From a bacterium (GTDB lineage: Bacteria > Bacillota_I > Bacilli_A > RF39 > UBA660), in NCBI GenBank assembly GCA_029007415.1, contig JAQXHT010000056.1, forward strand, positions 1-11,527: 11,527 nucleotides of DNA. The letters are read 5' to 3'. Of the stretch, positions 1-6,370 are shown in pieces. The notes beneath the pieces are model-generated. The model saw only the letters and a list, made by a program, of their open reading frames with translations, searched no databases and had not been told where the DNA came from. The position numbers and the translations under genes are program-made. The first letter of the stretch is position 1. Each line of letters starts with the position of its first letter.

Positions 1-179
1 AAAAAATTGAAGACGATATTGCTAATTCTAGAAAATATTATAATGCTGTAGTTAGACTCTACAATAACAAGGTAGAAATGTTTCCTAATAATTTGGTAGC
101 AAAGATATTCGGTTATCAGTCAAAAAAGATGTTTGAAGCTAAGAATGAGGAAAGAAAAAATGTAAAAGTAGAATTATAG
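1..179 (+). CDS. lemA: LemA family protein, C-terminal end (partial)
   Basis: The reading frame is open from the left edge (codons begin at base 3) to a TAG at 177-179, giving about 58 residues. They read as the end of a LemA domain: an ARxYYN-like stretch (S-R-K-Y-Y-N-A-V-V), then an F-P-N-N-L-V-A segment and I-F-G-Y ahead of a charged tail. LemA proteins are small membrane-anchored helical-bundle proteins of unclear function. The N-terminal membrane segment and most of the helices lie outside the window. The stop is 11 bases before the next start, so the genes are probably co-transcribed, and LemA next to a DUF2207 protein is a recurrent pairing. Family assignment is strong for so short a piece because several conserved blocks appear in order. 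Confidence 0.85.
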   Translation, partial: KIEDDIANSRKYYNAVVRLYNNKVEMFPNNLVAKIFGYQSKKMFEAKNEERKNVKVEL

Positions 180-190
180 ATGGAGGAATA

Positions 191-1462
191 ATGAAAAAAA
201 GAAGGAAACTAAATTTTATATTAATATTTTTAGTAATATTAGGTTATATACCAAATATTTATGCAGCAAATTCTACTAATTTATACAATAGTGCCATTTC
301 AAATAATACTAATATAAAAATAATTGTTCTTCTTTTACCGGTAATATGCTTAATTTGTTCAGTAATTTTATGGTATAAATATGGCAAAGAAGAAAAAATA
401 CCTAAGTCGATAGAATTTTTTCCACCAGAAGGTTTTAATAGTTTAGAAGTAGGTTTTTTATATAAAGGAAAAGCTGATAAACTCGATTTAGCTTCCCTAC
501 TCATCTATCTAGGAAATCAGGGATATATAAAAATAGCAAATACGATAGAAAAATCTGAACATAATCATAAAGAATATATTGTTAAAGTAACTAAATTAAA
601 AGATTATGATGGTAATAATACTATTGAGAAAAAATTACTAGAAAGTTTAATAAGACATGGGCGGTCTGATGATGATAATGTAGTTACATCGGATGATTTA
701 TATAATAGATATCATTTTCAGGCAAATAATATATTAGATAGCATGATAAATTGTAAGGAGAATAAAGAAAGTATTTTTAAAAAAGTTCAATGGCAAAAAT
801 TTGCAACTATTTTAATGATTATTATATCCTATCTTGCAATAATTATATTACCAATAACAGAATCTAAAGATTCTTCTCTAATCTTAATGTTTTCTACAAT
901 ATCTTTTATTTTTTTTAGTTTTTGCTTATTTGAATTCATAAGAAGAGTATATATATATGGTTTTAGGATCAAAGATTTAATAGAAGACTTATCAGCTATA
1001 TTTTTATTTATACCCATCTCAATTCCATGGCTACTATTTTTTATACAACATTTAATGCCAAATGTATTTTATCTTTGTACCTACATTATTGGAATGATTT
1101 GTATAATTGGAATGACTTTATGTTTCTTCTATTTACGAAGAAGAACAGAATATGGAAAACAATTGTTTAGAAAAATAGTTGGTTTAAGAAATTTTATTTT
1201 AACAGCAGATAAAGTAAAATTAGAAACACTTGTTGCTCAAAATCCAAACTATTTTTATGATATTTTACCTTATGCTTATTCATTCGGACTTGCTAGTAAG
1301 TGGATAGATAAGTTTGAAAACATTCCTATTACAGTTCCTTGTTGGTATGGTAGTTTAAAAGAGTTTAGTTTTGATACATTTCGTCAATTTTTCCACTATT
1401 CTATGTCAGTACTTGAATATAATATGATGTTTAAATGTATTGAAAATGATAACATTAATTAA
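191..1462 (+). CDS. DUF2207-type membrane protein lacking the usual ectodomain
   Basis: A 423-residue protein. Residues 1-25 look like a signal peptide ending I-Y-A, residues 26-41 are a short Asn/Ser-rich external stretch, and 42-62 form a membrane segment. A cytoplasmic block starts at P-P-E-G-F (78-82) and runs through E-V-G-F-L-Y and D-L-A-S-L-L to G-Y-I-K-I. This is the signature that follows the transmembrane helix in DUF2207 proteins. Further hydrophobic helices lie between about 205 and 320. The C-terminal part has N-P-x-Y-F-Y-D-I-L-P-Y-A-Y and K-W-I-x-K-F-E, also typical. Usual DUF2207 proteins carry a beta-sandwich of about 200 residues between signal peptide and membrane helix; here only about 16 residues stand in its place. 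The start is supported by GGAGG at 182-186. It lies in an operon with lemA upstream and a zinc-ribbon gene 11 bases downstream. Molecular function is unknown for the family. Confidence 0.85.
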   Translation: MKKRRKLNFILIFLVILGYIPNIYAANSTNLYNSAISNNTNIKIIVLLLPVICLICSVILWYKYGKEEKIPKSIEFFPPEGFNSLEVGFLYKGKADKLDLASLLIYLGNQGYIKIANTIEKSEHNHKEYIVKVTKLKDYDGNNTIEKKLLESLIRHGRSDDDNVVTSDDLYNRYHFQANNILDSMINCKENKESIFKKVQWQKFATILMIIISYLAIIILPITESKDSSLILMFSTISFIFFSFCLFEFIRRVYIYGFRIKDLIEDLSAIFLFIPISIPWLLFFIQHLMPNVFYLCTYIIGMICIIGMTLCFFYLRRRTEYGKQLFRKIVGLRNFILTADKVKLETLVAQNPNYFYDILPYAYSFGLASKWIDKFENIPITVPCWYGSLKEFSFDTFRQFFHYSMSVLEYNMMFKCIENDNIN

Positions 1463-1473
1463 AAGGAGTAAAT

Positions 1474-2094
1474 ATGTATATTATAAGATGTAAGAATTGT
1501 GGACAAGCAAATAAAATTACTAATATCAGATGTGAATTTTGTAATGTTAAATTAAATACCGATGTTATAGATAAGGAGCGAGAAAAGTTTATCAAGTCAA
1601 GGATTAAAAAAGAAAAAATCATCAGTAAAATATTGGTAGCACTTATATTTTTACCTTGTCTTTTAGTTGGACTATTTCTTGTTGGAAATGCCACCTATCA
1701 TATTACTTTTGATGCAATAGCTAGTAAAGATTGTTTAAAAGTTGAAGGAAGAAAGATTTCTTATGTTAATTGCCTAAATACGGATAATAACGTTAATACA
1801 TGTAATGCAGTTTATAAATATAATATAGATAATAAGACTTATAAATATACTACAAAAAATTTTGGTGATGTTAAAACATTCAATGAAACCATATTACTAA
1901 AATATGATAATAAACATCCAGATAAAGCTATGGCTGTTTACTCAAAGAACTATTTAATTGATTTAGTAATAGGATTAGTTTTAATTATAATTAATTCACT
2001 TATATACATCTTTGTAAAAAAATCCATATTAAGTATAGTTCAAATAATTAATGAATTACTTAATGGAAATATTAGAAAAAACTATATGGAGTAA
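1474..2094 (+). CDS. zinc-ribbon membrane protein with DUF3592-like external domain
   Basis: A 206-residue protein. The N terminus carries two CxxC knuckles (C6, C9, C20, C23) of a zinc-ribbon type found at the cytoplasmic end of many Firmicute membrane proteins. A basic linker follows, then a membrane helix at about 52-72, an external domain of about 90 residues, and a second helix at about 160-182. The external part has an A-V-Y-K-Y-N-I-D-N-K-T-Y core and L-K-Y-D-N-K-H-P-D-K-A, resembling the compact beta-rich DUF3592 fold (moderate confidence), and contains three cysteines. AAGGAG at 1463-1468 supports the start. It is the third gene of the lemA operon. Its last codons form the left arm of the shared terminator. 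The function is not known; a regulatory or envelope-sensing role would be a guess. Confidence 0.75.
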   Translation: MYIIRCKNCGQANKITNIRCEFCNVKLNTDVIDKEREKFIKSRIKKEKIISKILVALIFLPCLLVGLFLVGNATYHITFDAIASKDCLKVEGRKISYVNCLNTDNNVNTCNAVYKYNIDNKTYKYTTKNFGDVKTFNETILLKYDNKHPDKAMAVYSKNYLIDLVIGLVLIIINSLIYIFVKKSILSIVQIINELLNGNIRKNYME

Positions 2095-2118
2095 AACTTC
2101 TAGTCCATATAGTTTTTT
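2076..2118. terminator. bidirectional Rho-independent terminator between convergent genes
   Basis: A perfect 15-base inverted repeat (2076-2090 and 2104-2118) with a 13-base loop. Each arm carries A6 or T6 at its outer end, so transcripts from either direction end in a U-run. It serves the plus-strand lemA operon and the minus-strand DUF2628 gene. The left arm encodes the last codons of the zinc-ribbon gene, whose stop codon lies in the loop. Confidence 0.9.
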
Positions 2119-2119
2119 A

Positions 2120-3418
2120 TTATTCAATAGATTTAATTGTAAATTCATAACCAAAAGTATCTTCAGACACTTCAAATGTAACAGTATAGTTGTTTCCCTC
2201 AACTAAGTTTAATGAATTATCATCATTGATATATTTCATCTCATATTCAGTACCTTTACTATTAGTAAATTTATAGTCAGTGTAGGTATAGGAATTATTA
2301 TCTTTAAAACCAAAACCAGGTTCACCTATTTCAGTTAAAATAAAAGTATCAGTATGAGTTCCAACGGTATACAATCCTATCTTATCGCGTAAATCATTTT
2401 CGGTTTTGACATTAGTAATTTCTTCATTAGTTGATTTTAAATAAATTTTATAATTTACAATAATTTTACTATCATTCTTGGTTGTATAATATACATTTAA
2501 TTTAATGTAGTCTTTATAATCACCTAATTTATTAAATAAATCATCATTACTATTATCTAACAAATAAGGTTCTGTTTTACCATCAGCAGTTACTATATTA
2601 ACACTACACTTAGAGTTTATACATCCATATCCATTTACACTAACATCTTCTAATAAAGTACCATCTTTAGTTTCCAATTTACCAATTATTATTTTATGTA
2701 AATTATTAAGATTGAATTGTTTTAAGAAAGTATTACTTAATCCAAAAAGTGACATTGCAAATAATATAATAATAGCAAGAATTAATTGTGTAATAGTTCC
2801 TAGGAATAACTTACCAATACTAGTTCCACCTTTAGCAGCACAAACTTTTTTTAATTCTTCTCCAGTCTTTTTAGGATTAGCTACTTTTATAACAGCTATT
2901 TTCTTCTTAGCAGATAATAAGTATACTTTATTTATTAAAAATCCAATAATAATACTAAGTAGCAATGCAAGATAGGTTTTATCAAAAATTGTTGTTATTG
3001 CTAAATTTAATAAAAAGGCAAGTATTCCATAACCAAACATTTTTCTATAAAATAAATAGAAACTTGTAAAGAAGAAAGCAGCAAAATTAAATGGTCTTTT
3101 AGTAATTTTTTCATAGTTTTTTCCTATAAATACTTTTAATAATTCTTCATCTGTAGGTTGCTTTACTTCGTTAGTATTAATAGTAGTTTCTGGCGCAAGT
3201 AATGAATCAAGAGACATTTTACTAGTATTACTTAAACTATTATTTGAAGTTCTAACAGTACTTTGTGAACTTCCAGACATTGAAGTAGAATACATTTGTA
3301 ATATATCAGGTTGAGTGACAGATTGGTTGATATTATTTGTATTGATAGATGATTGTTGATTTGAATTTAAATCCGTAAGATTATTAGATTTTTCTTGATT
3401 ATTATTAGAATCATTCAT
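2120..3418 (-). CDS. DUF2628-family membrane protein with Asn/Ser/Gln-rich N terminus
   Basis: A 432-residue protein in three parts. Residues 1 to about 85 are low-complexity Asn, Ser, Gln and Thr, probably disordered and cytoplasmic. Residues of about 88-230 hold the DUF2628 signature (R-P-F-N-F-A-A-F-F-F followed by F-Y-R-K-M-F-G-Y-G), which introduces clustered membrane helices. Next come a basic segment, a C-A-A-K-G-G-T-S motif and a last helix. From about 235 to the end is a hydrophilic beta-rich domain, probably external, with two nearby cysteines in G-C-I-N-S-K-C that could form a disulfide. The start has GGAG 8 bases upstream and an extended -10 promoter. The gene is monocistronic between two terminators. 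DUF2628 has no established function. The long external domain is not part of the core family and I do not recognise it. Confidence 0.75.
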   Translation of the reverse strand: MNDSNNNQEKSNNLTDLNSNQQSSINTNNINQSVTQPDILQMYSTSMSGSSQSTVRTSNNSLSNTSKMSLDSLLAPETTINTNEVKQPTDEELLKVFIGKNYEKITKRPFNFAAFFFTSFYLFYRKMFGYGILAFLLNLAITTIFDKTYLALLLSIIIGFLINKVYLLSAKKKIAVIKVANPKKTGEELKKVCAAKGGTSIGKLFLGTITQLILAIIILFAMSLFGLSNTFLKQFNLNNLHKIIIGKLETKDGTLLEDVSVNGYGCINSKCSVNIVTADGKTEPYLLDNSNDDLFNKLGDYKDYIKLNVYYTTKNDSKIIVNYKIYLKSTNEEITNVKTENDLRDKIGLYTVGTHTDTFILTEIGEPGFGFKDNNSYTYTDYKFTNSKGTEYEMKYINDDNSLNLVEGNNYTVTFEVSEDTFGYEFTIKSIE

Positions 3419-3445
3419 AATGGTAACTCCTATCTATTTATGATA

Positions 3446-3454
3446 ATTATACCA
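3446..3454 (-). promoter_or_regulatory. extended -10 promoter of the DUF2628 gene
   Basis: On the minus strand TGG precedes a perfect TATAAT (hexamer at 3446-3451), which is an extended -10 element. No good -35 hexamer is visible at 16-18 bases. Predicted initiation is near 3439, about 20 bases upstream of the ATG. Confidence 0.65.
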
Positions 3455-3483
3455 TAAAGTTCATCTAAATTATGTATAAACTT

Positions 3484-3523
3484 TAATAAAATAAAAACTC
3501 ACGAACTTTTAAGCCCGTAAGTT
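3484..3523 (-). terminator. Rho-independent terminator of tRNA-Gly
   Basis: Minus-strand hairpin whose 11-base arms (3513-3523 and 3496-3506) pair completely when G-U pairs are allowed. A T-rich run follows (3484-3495). It lies ten bases beyond the tRNA 3' end. Confidence 0.85.
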
Positions 3524-3532
3524 GATTTCAAA

Positions 3533-3607
3533 TGGAGCAGATGAGGGAAATCGAATCCCCGTCACAACCTTGGCAAGGTCATATTCTAACCACTAAACTA
3601 CATCTGC
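3533..3607 (-). tRNA. tRNA-Gly (anticodon GCC), CCA encoded
   Basis: 75 bases with a complete cloverleaf. The acceptor arms GCAGATG and CATCTGC pair perfectly, followed by the discriminator T and an encoded CCA. The anticodon loop is TTGCCAA, giving GCC for glycine codons GGC and GGT. The T arm is GGGGA, loop TTCGATT, TCCCT. The sequence TTTAGTGGTTAGAAT forms the D region. It has its own promoter and terminator and is a single-gene unit. Confidence 0.97.
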
Positions 3608-3623
3608 AAATCAGTACATATTT

Positions 3624-3653
3624 AATATAGCATAGAAAAAAGAACTAAGTCAA
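3624..3653 (-). promoter_or_regulatory. sigma-A-type promoter of tRNA-Gly
   Basis: On the minus strand TTGACT (3648-3653), an 18-base spacer and TATATT (3624-3629) preceded by TGC, an extended -10. Initiation is expected about 10 bases before the mature tRNA 5' end. The spacer coincides with the 3' arm and T-run of the ylxM terminator. Confidence 0.8.
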
Positions 3654-3694
3654 TGATTTTCCTATAAATCAAATAGATTTTTTAGTTCTTTTTT
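3630..3694 (-). terminator. probable terminator of the ftsY-ylxM operon
   Basis: Perfect 13-base inverted repeat (3682-3694 and 3636-3648) with arms of A6-GAACTAA and TTAGTTC-T6. The 5' arm lies in the last codons of ylxM and the stop codon is in the 33-base loop. The T6 end suits intrinsic termination, but the loop is long and the stem GC-poor, so efficiency is uncertain. The 3' arm overlaps the tRNA promoter spacer. Confidence 0.55.
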
Positions 3695-3961
3695 TGCTTT
3701 TTCATCAGTTAATTCCAAATAAATTTTCTTAACTTTTTTCTGTTTATCTACTAGTTGTAGATTTTTTTCATAGTATTCAAGTTTTTCTTTGGCTTCTCTT
3801 AATTGATTATGAATAGCATTTCTAGTTATTTCATAATTTTCAGCTATTTCAGAAAGAGATAAATTATTAAAATAATAGTCTTTAAAATAATTCTGTTGTT
3901 TTTCTGTTAATAAAGTACCATAAAAATCAAATAATTCTGTATAATATAATACCTCTTCCAT
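3662..3961 (-). CDS. ylxM: YlxM / p13-like helix-turn-helix protein
   Basis: 99 residues, close to the usual length of about 105. The order L-T-E-K-Q-Q-N-Y-F, then N-L-S-L-S-E-I-A-E-N-Y-E-I-T-R-N-A-I-H-N-Q, is a sigma-region-4-like helix-turn-helix typical of the YlxM/UPF0122 family, which is genetically linked to the signal recognition particle. A Lys/Glu-rich helical tail follows. The frame is open eight residues further upstream, but I chose the internal ATG at 3959-3961. A perfect GGAGG (3970-3974) sits 8 bases before it, and the longer start would lie upstream of that site. In many Firmicutes the order is ftsY-ylxM-ffh; here ylxM is last and is followed by a terminator and tRNA-Gly. DNA binding is inferred from the fold. 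Confidence 0.88.
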   Translation of the reverse strand: MEEVLYYTELFDFYGTLLTEKQQNYFKDYYFNNLSLSEIAENYEITRNAIHNQLREAKEKLEYYEKNLQLVDKQKKVKKIYLELTDEKAKKELKNLFDL

Positions 3962-3965
3962 AAAT

Positions 3966-4250
3966 CTATCCTCCAAAAACTGCAAATAAGATTATTATTA
4001 CACCTACTCCAAAATAAATATAAGTTGCATTCAATCTTTTGTATATTAACTTGTTATTTATTCCCATATCTATGATAGTAATACCTAGTAATAATTTAAA
4101 ATAGAAATATAAGTCCTTATATATAAATGATAATATTCCTAGCACCAATAAGGAAATAGTTAGTATTAATTGAATAGTAAGAAATATTTTTGAATTATCT
4201 TTTTTCTTTTGCTTTACTTTTGGATTTATATTTGTAATACTTTTTTTCAT
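3966..4250 (-). CDS. small three-helix membrane protein between ftsY and ylxM
   Basis: 94 residues. A basic N terminus (K-V-K-Q-K-K-K-D) precedes hydrophobic segments at about 22-43, 48-60 and 75-92. No cysteines, catalytic motifs or recognisable family. Its ATG overlaps the ftsY TGA as ATGA, so it is probably translated by coupling, with a weak GGGTGA upstream. Its TAG at 3966-3968 lies just inside the GGAGG-to-ATG spacer of ylxM. Sitting inside an SRP-receptor operon suggests a link to membrane-protein insertion, but this rests on position only. Confidence 0.75.
   Translation of the reverse strand: MKKSITNINPKVKQKKKDNSKIFLTIQLILTISLLVLGILSFIYKDLYFYFKLLLGITIIDMGINNKLIYKRLNATYIYFGVGVIIILFAVFGG
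3970..3974 (-). promoter_or_regulatory. ribosome binding site that fixes the ylxM start
   Basis: Minus-strand GGAGG, 8 bases before the ATG at 3959-3961. It lies inside the last codons of the membrane-protein gene and rules out the longer ylxM start at 3985. Confidence 0.85.
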
Positions 4251-5257
4251 TTTTCACCCATAAAATCTTTAAATAAGCCATAGATATATTGTTCAATATC
4301 GAACTCTTGTAAATCGTCTACTCTTTCACCAAAACCAATAAATTTAACAGGAAGTCCTACTTCTTCTTTAATAGCAAGGACAATTCCACCTTTAGCTGTT
4401 CCATCCATTTTAGTAAGAACTATTCCAGTTATATTTGTTATTTCTTTAAAAGCAACGGCCTGTTTAATACCATTTTGACCAGTAGTAGCATCTAAAACAA
4501 GTAAAGTTTCTGTTGGTGAATTAGGTATTAGCTTGTTAATAACTCTATTCATTTTTTCTAATTCTTTCATTAAATTAGTTTTATTTTGTAAACGACCAGC
4601 TGTATCAACAAAAATATAATCATAACCTTCTTTTAGAGCTAGTTCACATCCTTCATAAATTACGCTAGAAGGATCAGTAGCATTTTCTTTCCCATAGAAA
4701 TATGCTCCTACTCTACCACTCCATTCTTCTAATTGTTGATAAGCACCTGCTCTAAACGTATCACCAGCTACTAATAAAACCTTTTTACCAGCTTTTACGT
4801 AACGATTAGCAAGTTTAGCAATAGTAGTAGTTTTTCCAACACCATTAACTCCGACAAATAAATAAACAGTTGGTGCTTCTTCTCTTGTTTCTAGTTTAGT
4901 TGTTAATACTTCTCCATCAACATAGATAATAAATAACTCATCAACTATCATTTCTTTCAACTCTTCTGGATTAGTTATCTTATCGTGATTAACTCTTTCT
5001 TTAAGTTTATCAACAAACTTCATAACTGTATTAACCCCAATATCAGCCATTATTAAAATTTCTTCTAACTCATTAAAATACTCTTCATTAATTTTACTAT
5101 ACCTATGAGTCAAATCAGAAAGAAGGGAAGTAACTTGCTTTCTACTTTTACTTAATCCCTTATCATATATTTCTTGCTTTTCCTGGACTTTTTTTTCTTC
5201 TACGTCACTAGTTTCTTCTTTTTTTAATTTCTGCTTAATCTTATCAAAAAATCCCAT
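4247..5257 (-). CDS. ftsY: signal recognition particle receptor FtsY
   Basis: 336 residues. It is the membrane-associated SRP GTPase that docks ribosome-SRP complexes at the translocon. A short acidic/basic A region (about 1-35) is followed by the helical N domain (about 36-110). The NG GTPase motifs are all present: P-loop G-V-N-G-V-G-K-T-T (136-144), D-T-F-R-A-G-A (166-172), D-T-A-G-R (218-222) and T-K-M-D-G-T-A-K-G-G (282-291). The end F-I-G-F-G-E-R-V-D-D-L is diagnostic of SRP-type GTPases. The short A region and lack of an Ffh-type M domain identify FtsY, not Ffh. GGAG at 5266-5269 supports the start. It is the first gene of the operon, with the next gene overlapping by four bases. Confidence 0.97.
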   Translation of the reverse strand: MGFFDKIKQKLKKEETSDVEEKKVQEKQEIYDKGLSKSRKQVTSLLSDLTHRYSKINEEYFNELEEILIMADIGVNTVMKFVDKLKERVNHDKITNPEELKEMIVDELFIIYVDGEVLTTKLETREEAPTVYLFVGVNGVGKTTTIAKLANRYVKAGKKVLLVAGDTFRAGAYQQLEEWSGRVGAYFYGKENATDPSSVIYEGCELALKEGYDYIFVDTAGRLQNKTNLMKELEKMNRVINKLIPNSPTETLLVLDATTGQNGIKQAVAFKEITNITGIVLTKMDGTAKGGIVLAIKEEVGLPVKFIGFGERVDDLQEFDIEQYIYGLFKDFMGEK

Positions 5258-5276
5258 TTTATCAACTCCATAAGCT

Positions 5277-5285
5277 ATTTTAACA
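5277..5285 (-). promoter_or_regulatory. possible extended -10 of ftsY
   Basis: Minus-strand TGT-TAAAAT lies 19 bases before the ftsY ATG, with no convincing -35. Initiation would fall at about 5270, immediately before the Shine-Dalgarno site, leaving a leader of only about 13 bases. Weak evidence on its own. Confidence 0.3.
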
Positions 5286-5312
5286 TAAAAGAATAGAAGA
5301 ATACACCTTATT

Positions 5313-5615
5313 TTAATAATTTCCTAGTAAAACTGTCGCAAAAGTATTACTTCTTTCTAAGATATCTAGTGGTAAAAAAGACTTTACTTCATTTTTTTCA
5401 TTAACTAGATAGCAATAATTTGTATCTGCAAGTAACATTTGATATTCCGCTCCAAAGAATGTTGCTAATCTTTTAATATTATTTAAATTATTACTTCTAC
5501 CATTAACTAAGTCTAAAAGAGTCGTATAAGGAAAATTAGCTTCTTTTGCTAAACGATAATAGCTCTTAATATTTCTTTCTTTCATTAAAAACTCTAAAAC
5601 TTCTATATTCATCAT
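5313..5615 (-). CDS. small XRE/Cro-type helix-turn-helix protein
   Basis: 100 residues. Residues of about 4-62 form a Cro/C1-type helix-turn-helix: Y-R-L-A-K-E-A-N-F-P-Y-T-T-L-L-D-L-V-N-G, then I-K-R-L-A-T-F-F-G. A tail of about 38 residues has no recognised domain. The gene starts with tandem ATG codons; GAGGTG at 5621-5626 fits either. It has its own promoter and lies directly downstream of the broken ADP-ribosyltransferase gene, 62 bases after that frame ends. It may be the regulator or antitoxin half of that locus, an inference from proximity and size. A stand-alone housekeeping regulator is the alternative. Confidence 0.8.
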   Translation of the reverse strand: MMNIEVLEFLMKERNIKSYYRLAKEANFPYTTLLDLVNGRSNNLNNIKRLATFFGAEYQMLLADTNYCYLVNEKNEVKSFLPLDILERSNTFATVLLGNY

Positions 5616-5632
5616 AATAACACCTCGTCTTC

Positions 5633-5662
5633 ATTATATAAATGTTACTTCTAATATTACAA
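5633..5662 (-). promoter_or_regulatory. promoter of the XRE gene
   Basis: Minus-strand TTGTAA (5657-5662), 18-base spacer and perfect TATAAT (5633-5638). Predicted initiation is near 5626, at the Shine-Dalgarno sequence, giving a leader of about 11 bases. It lies after the end of the ADP-ribosyltransferase frame, so the regulator can be expressed independently. Confidence 0.6.
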
Positions 5663-5677
5663 TTAATTTTAATAAGT

Positions 5678-6352
5678 TTATACTTTTCTCGTATGTCTTT
5701 TTTCCTTAGGACTACCATTTATTGTTTTTATTTCCAAATTACTACCATCTTCTAAAGTTCTAGTTGTTGATTTTATTACTTCAAAGTCATAATTTTCTTT
5801 ATTTAATATTACCTCTTCTTGAGTATTGTTCTTTTATAAAGTTAATCTTTCAGTTAAACCATCCAATAATATTGAATATGGACAAGCGGTAACTAAAGAG
5901 CCTTTTTCTAAATTAATTTTATATAAGTAGTGATTATAGTTATCATCATTAATCAAGAAATTATCACAATTATCAATCTCTAAACTAGTTGACACTAATT
6001 CACTACGCGAAAGAAACATTTCTTCTTGATTATTTGGAATGGAATATGCTCTATAAACTGTCAATTATTCTTTCAATTTCATATTTACATTTTTTACTAT
6101 TTCTTTAGTTGTAGCTAAACTTTCTATAAAACTATCTATACTGTCAAAAGAAATATCTTTAAAAACCGTAAATGCCATAAACATATTTTCCTTTTTACTT
6201 AGTAATTTTTTATATTTATAATAAATATCTTCTATTTCTTGATAATTATTATCTAAAGAATTGATAGCTCTTCCCAATCTAGATTTATATATTAGTAAAC
6301 TATTTTTCTCTTCACTTGTTAAATTTTCATATTCTTCTAATAAGTTTTCCAC
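5678..6352 (-). pseudogene. ADP-ribosyltransferase-like gene with two in-frame TAA codons
   Basis: One frame of 225 codons (GTG at 6350-6352 to TAA at 5678-5680) interrupted by TAA at 6065-6067 (codon 96) and 5834-5836 (codon 173). Read through, it has the order of an ADP-ribosyltransferase exoenzyme: an opening helix L-T-S-E-E-K-N-S-L-L-I-Y; V-Y-R-A with the NAD-binding Arg at codon 101; L-V-S-T-S with the STS triad at 121-123; Y-K-I-N-L-E-K-G-S; and Q-E-E-V-I-L, where Q178 and E180 fit the Q/E-x-E catalytic motif. These enzymes move ADP-ribose from NAD to proteins and are often toxins. The second stop precedes the catalytic glutamate, so no single natural fragment holds the full site. There are no frameshifts. 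The middle piece (codons 97-172) could start only at TTG without a visible ribosome site. Family assignment is by motif recognition. Confidence 0.7.
6065..6352 (-). CDS. open N-terminal fragment of the ADP-ribosyltransferase-like gene
   Basis: 95 residues that could still be translated: GTG start with AAGGTGG at 6357-6363 four bases upstream. It is almost wholly helical and charged. On its own it would be an uncharacterised small protein. Its L-T-S-E-E-K helix and the direct in-frame continuation after its TAA mark it as the N-terminal helical lobe of the gene at 5678-6352. It contains none of the NAD-binding or catalytic residues. Confidence 0.55.
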   Translation of the reverse strand: MENLLEEYENLTSEEKNSLLIYKSRLGRAINSLDNNYQEIEDIYYKYKKLLSKKENMFMAFTVFKDISFDSIDSFIESLATTKEIVKNVNMKLKE

Positions 6353-6370
6353 AATACCACCTTAATATAT

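Noticed and set aside
259..1017. Short minus-strand frames inside the DUF2207 gene
   Set aside because: No ribosome sites or recognisable protein features; antisense to a well-supported gene.
3662..3985. Longer ylxM beginning at 3985
   Set aside because: The GGAGG at 3970-3974 would lie inside that coding sequence; the family N terminus fits the ATG at 3959-3961.
5678..6352. TAA reassigned to an amino acid, making the ADP-ribosyltransferase gene intact
   Set aside because: TAA is a normal terminal codon of several intact genes here, and no other gene in the window has internal TAA codons.
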